Shown here: positions 59,701 to 64,000 of the stretch, piece after piece
Position numbering within the stretch: the first letter of the stretch is position 1
How the letters are laid out: each line of letters starts with the position of its first letter
DNA from: Straminergon stramineum
Taxonomy: Eukaryota > Streptophyta > Bryopsida > Hypnales > Calliergonaceae
Length of the DNA: 64,000 nt
Assembly (NCBI GenBank): GCA_963920665.1
Contig: OY987272.1
Span: 14,823,001-14,887,000 of the forward strand
Direction: 5' to 3'
Made by a program: the position numbers and the translations under genes
Notes under the pieces: generated by a model
Told to the model about the DNA's origin: nothing
The model's database searches: none
What the model saw: the letters and a program-made list of their open reading frames with translations, nothing else

Positions 59701-62700
59701 CTGATCCGGAGCTCCTGTTGTCGCAGATTAAATTAAGAGGGGGTGGTGATAATCCCACTACAGTTGAAGAAATGCGTGCAAAGCTAGAGTGGGAGATGTC
59801 TGCTGCACATGAGGAGCAGAAGAAGTAAGTATTGGAATGGTTGCATTTGCGTTTTGCATCTAGAGGTTGCTGCTAATTTAACTCAATTACTGAAAAGGGT
59901 GAGTCTTTTCTTTGTGCGTAGACAGGGTCAAAATTACGTCAAGAGTTTGACAGATGTAGGTGATTTCACTTCAATACCTTAGGCGCCAGAAAGCTGTTCA
60001 ACAACTTCTTGCTAAGGAACTTGTGAAAGAGAAACGGAAGACAGGGAAACGAACTAGAAGCGAAGACACAAAAAGCTGCAAGGCGGCAACCCAGTATTCT
60101 TACACCTCCAAACCAGAGACGCCGTCTGAAAGTGTAAGTTTCAAAGTATGAAGTGTAAGATGTTGACATCATATGAATGCTTAAAGTGTGAAAGTGCGAT
60201 ATGAAATCTGAAAGTGTAAGTTGTTGACAAGTGAGTCAAGACAACAGAAACTTCCTGGTGTGGTTTACTACTGTCATAGATTGAACATATTGGGAATTTT
60301 CCAGTAGAGGCTGCAAAGCTATGTTGTTGTATAGATCAGTAAGACATGAATTACACATTCCTTTGAACCTTTACAGATAGTCCCTCTGTTGCTAGCGTTG
60401 CCCAATAAACTGGAAACCATCAGTCCGTCATCGACAATTCACACAGTGCGAAAAATTCTAAGCAACCGAGCGGAAAGCGAGCGATTTCGACCGACTCTCA
60501 GTCCTCTTCCTGAAACCCGGATACAGCCATTCCATTCTCCGCCGCCATATAAACCCGGCCCATGCTGCAAGAGACCCCTCCATCCCTACTTAAGACGTGG
60601 TATTGGAAATCCTCAAACTCGACCTCAGCCACAATCTTCTTTTCATATGGCTGTTCTCAGTAGCAACCCTGATTTGACGAGCGTCACTCGGAATCGAATT
60701 CCAAATCATGCAGTAGCCCCTTCGAAAGAGCACATCATTGCACGTCTGAGTGTTGTCACACGTGAACTTGGGAAGTACTTTCCAGCAGAAAAGCCGAAAC
60801 TCAAATATGGCACATCAGGAAGTGCACAACCCACCATACCTGACATTGAAACAACTGAAACTGAAACCAATGAAACTGAGGTTTCAGACTACCCTTCACC
60901 TTTTACCTTAGTATTTGAAGTCCTTTCCCAATCTTGTGTCGAGTATCAATACTCTGTCATCTAGGAGTTCATCCGATTTTGTGATGGCAATGCTGATTCT
61001 TGTTCACATCTGTGTTGATACAGTGTCTGCGTATACTCGGTTTATATTGTTTTCCTTGACCAGAGTCTTAGCCTTGATCTTGCTGACTGGGAGAGGGTGC
61101 TGTTCGCATTTTGTACTTTAGTCATAGATGAGAAACTATCAGTGGCTGTAGCACTGTAGAAGTGCATACGATGTAATCTGCGTTATCCTTGATGCTGTCC
61201 AAAAGTTCCTGAAATCTTCTCCATAATTTATGGGGAGGTCTCTTCATGTATCATGGGGAGACCTCCGTATAGTCGCTGTGATCATGGATGACCTCCCTAT
61301 GAATCATTGGGAAGTCACCTTTTGGATGTTATGTAAAAGTTCTTAAATAGTCTAATTTAACTTAAAACCCTGTTATGGATAGGCCTTGTATTGGTTTTCA
61401 CTGTTTTACACTTTTGCCATGTTGTTGAGTGCAGGACGATGAAGTCGAGAAACGGACTACACCACCTGAGAATGGAGATGTGAGAATATTCCTTCGTGCT
61501 TACAGATTGAAGTTCAAAAAAACCGCTTCTCAGAGACGCTCACTTCATGTTTGATGCTTGCAGATTCCCAGGCTACAAGAGATATCTGAGGTCGCTGACA
61601 TGAATGTTCGAGAAGTCGCACATACCATACGAGAGACGGAGACGGAGACAGAAACAGAAACAGAAACGCAGGAAGAGACCGCAAATGTATGCACTGGTGC
61701 TTTATCCCTCTGCACGTTTTCCTTGCAACAGCGATCTGCACTCTGTGATATACTAAATTTGACCACGGCATAACATAAAATCACTGAAATAGTTTCAGTT
61801 GGAAGAGTTGTTGTATCTCATTAGATATCTACTCTCAGAAATTCCTTTAGGTTTTCGTTCTGCTTTACCACATATGACTGACTATCATAAAATTCTTGAG
61901 GAGCTCCCTTAAGGCCCTTGTAATTGAACAGTGAGCGAAGAAAAAGGGATCCAGATTCTTTTTGTGCACAATCTTGGGCACATTTTATGTTTGCAAAGGC
62001 GGGTGTGATTCTCGTTCGAATTGTTTACTTTCTATCATCAGACCTTGGTTGGATTGTTGTTTGATTGCATACCTAGAATGGAAAAATTTGTTTCAAGAGT
62101 AGACTAGTTTCAATATTTTAGTGCTCCAGTTTAATTTTTTGCTATAGTGGAAATGGTGCAAGATGTAAGTACTCTAGAATGTTATGATCAGATTAAGTGA
62201 CTTTCTCTGCTTATATATTTGATTTTTTTTATGCAGGATTTGAGTGGCAAGCTTAGTAAGGAGTTAAAAAAGTTTGGAGTAGCATCAACCACAAACGGCA
62301 TCAGGTATGCAAACATCAATTTATGATAGTCTTTTGAACTGCATGTGCTATTGTTCATCTTGCACCGCTACGTTCAATTTAGACTTCGGTGGTCCCGTAT
62401 ACCCGTTTGAAAATGGTTGTAATCATAGCTCTGTATGAAGTTTGCTTCTGTGCGGTGTGATGTCTCCAGTGATACTACATACAAATCTATATCTACCGCA
62501 CTGGAAATGCAGCGGTCAGTGCGTATGTCTCAAATTCATGGCGATGAGCGCCAAATCGTTGAGTATGAGAGAGATGCTGTTGTCTGGCATACGCAAGTAA
62601 GCACTGAGTAAATTTGTTTAAAGTTCGCGAAGCTATGTGCACTACTTTCTTACCCTATAATTTCATTCCACCTATACAACCTTCAATATGACATTCATCG

Positions 62701-63890
62701 TGCTTCTAAGATGGTAACTAGAGTTGAAGGGATAGATGGCCTTCAATCCCCTTGTCCAGTATCTTTGATGATCATTTATGTGGAAAAACTGCGTAATAAG
62801 AAATTACACTTGATGGGCACTTCCAACAGATTTGTTGAAATTTGAACTATTACCAGCCTTAAGACCTGCTTTCTCCTCATCAACCACAAAGCATAACCGC
62901 TAATTGTAATAGAATTTGAGGTGATAATTTGGCTTTCCTCTTAACCTGTTGTGTGTGACAGATGTCAGTTCGTGATCGTGACCTGGTAATAGTTAAGTCG
63001 CCTTCTAACGTCGTCACAGACTCTGACTCGGATCACTCCAATGCATCTCAGTACAGTGTTGAGGAGGTTTGCACATCCCTAACCAACAATTACAGCCGCA
63101 TTCATACAAATTTCATTTGTGTCCCTTGCCGTTTTTGAAAGCCACTAGGCGTGATGGTCTGGCATATAATCAACACACCTTCATGAATTCGCCCTTTTGA
63201 ACCCCCTGAAGGACCAAGGATTCAAGATTTAAGAATGACCAATTCGATTGTTCATACTGCGAAAAGTAAAATTCAGATAAGGCCAAATTTTATAGCATCA
63301 GAATCAGGGAAGAATATTGCATATGTTTGGTCTAATATAATTAAAATTGGACTAAAAGAAAGTCCCCATATGACCCACTCAATGTGCTGAAAAACGTAAG
63401 GTCCAATTTTGGCCTCTTATTCCGTTTGGGGTTAATGAACTACATTTGATTCCTCCATGATGCCGAATCAACTTTATATTGACGTCCATTTATTGAATGC
63501 CATTTCAAGCTTATCAAAATTGATGGTCAAGTTTGGAAAGTGAAACCCCGTTGTATTTTGTGAACTTGGGTAAGAAACAGAGTGCTTCTGGGTTATGACA
63601 TGGTGTCTTGGATCTGGGCAGTCTGGCAGGAATAAAAAAAGCAACGAATCCGTTTGCAAGTCCAGAGAAGAATCCAGAAAAGGTAAAATGAAAACGGGTG
63701 GCGCCAGTGACGTGAGAAGCAGCGAGAAAAGTAGTCCACTAAGCAGTGAAAGCAGCGACGATATCCAAGAGACCGAAGTTACATATAAAAGTAAAAATGT
63801 GAATTGGCCAAAGAATTCGATAGCCGATGGTAGTGTACACTTAGGTCCAAGGTCTCCGCTTCCTGAGGAACGAGTTCAATACGTTTCCAG
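53751..63890 (+). CDS. DZIP1-like ciliary/basal-body zinc-finger protein, many exons, 3' end beyond the window
   Basis: Phase-consistent exons: 53751-53967, 54174-54292, 54577-54741, 55123-55197, 55305-55355, 55591-55689, 56123-56185, 56487-56525, 57115-57219, 57368-57436, 57545-57589, 57798-57842, 58040-58093, 58313-about 58846, about 58960-59321, 59701-59824, 59983-60133, 60377-60880, 61435-61479, 61564-61686, 62237-62304, 62470-62596, 62962-63066, 63622-63890, then a GTGAGT donor. The N-terminus (residues about 46-125, FEFQKR...IDWRTLHTIDVDRV, then FRLAQLMVEYLLH) is the DZIP1 N-terminal domain. A C2H2 finger follows (C196, C199, H212, H217), then coiled coil and a long Ser/Glu/Thr-rich tail. 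DZIP1 acts at basal bodies in ciliogenesis. Junctions near 58846-58960 and 59321 are uncertain; a split into two genes there is possible but phase favours one. Confidence 0.75.
55861..56097. mobile_element. Short TTAA-flanked MITE in a DZIP1 intron, copy 1
   Basis: 237 bp from TTAACCTGGAAGGAACGAG to GGTCCTCTGGGGTTAA. It aligns along its whole length with 63197-63435, sharing CAAATTTTA, GTGACCCACTCA and an AATTTGAGTCTTTTGGTCC-like end. It lies inside the intron 55690-56122. Confidence 0.7.
61632..61671 (+). repeat. Thr-Glu codon repeat in a DZIP1 exon
   Basis: Six alternating GAG/GAA and ACG/ACA codon pairs encode a Glu-Thr run near the end of exon 61564-61686. A second, looser ET-rich run ends exon 60377-60880. 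Confidence 0.8.
63197..63435. mobile_element. Short TTAA-flanked MITE in a DZIP1 intron, copy 2
   Basis: 239 bp from TTGAACCCCCTGAAGGACC (first TTAA mutated to TTGA) to TTCCGTTTGGGGTTAA. Same family as 55861-56097. It lies inside the intron 63067-63621. Confidence 0.7.
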
Positions 63891-64000
63891 GTGAGTTCTT
63901 GAACTTCTCTTAACTAAATCAAACGCGTGATGGACAGAACCGTTTGATTCAAATTTAACCACTAAGTGCACCAGTGAACGAAACTGGTCCTTACAATTGG

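Noticed and set aside
1..64000. tRNA, rRNA or CRISPR features
   Set aside because: I found no cloverleaf with a GGTTCGA-type T-loop in the right setting, no rRNA sequence and no regularly spaced direct repeats. The repeats in the Tc1 arms are diverged and adjacent, unlike CRISPR arrays.

Overview
The window is nuclear DNA of a land plant. Genes have short exons, GT-AG introns and plant-specific families: a PILS auxin carrier, SCD2 coiled-coil proteins and a cell-wall polygalacturonase. They are separated by long AT-rich, repeat-dense intergenic DNA. A long gene at the right edge encodes a DZIP1-type protein, a family tied to cilia and basal bodies. Flowering plants have no cilia, so this points to a seed-free plant with swimming sperm (bryophyte, lycophyte or fern ally). 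I cannot fix the species.

Layout. 1-2.5 kb: AT-rich, nothing recognised. 2.5-13.1 kb: two tandem copies of a small two-exon gene of unknown function, both with a leader intron, inside a diverged segmental duplication. 13.2-25.3 kb: a transposon cluster. It holds TTAA-flanked elements with CCCCTAAA ends that look like non-autonomous piggyBac-type elements (two of them in inverted orientation), and a 2.75-kb Tc1/mariner element with long, internally repetitive inverted arms and a damaged DD34E transposase. 26.4-29.3 kb: an eight-exon GH28 polygalacturonase. 29.4-36.6 kb: mostly non-coding, with another TTAA element, a CACTA-type MITE and other inverted repeats. 37.4-40.2 kb: a three-exon PILS carrier. 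42.4-52.6 kb: minus-strand genes, namely two single-exon SCD2 paralogs, a two-exon PIG-Y-like membrane protein between them, and an unidentified multi-exon gene. 53.7 kb to the right end: the DZIP1-like gene on the plus strand, at least 22 exons long and running off the window, with two short TTAA-flanked MITEs in its introns.

The genes do not form one pathway. The strongest new signals are the TTAA element family in a plant, the Tc1 DD34E element with iterated arms, and the unrecognised tandem small-gene pair. Exon boundaries were derived by hand from splice sites, reading phase and conserved motifs. Family names come from recalled motif knowledge, with no database search.
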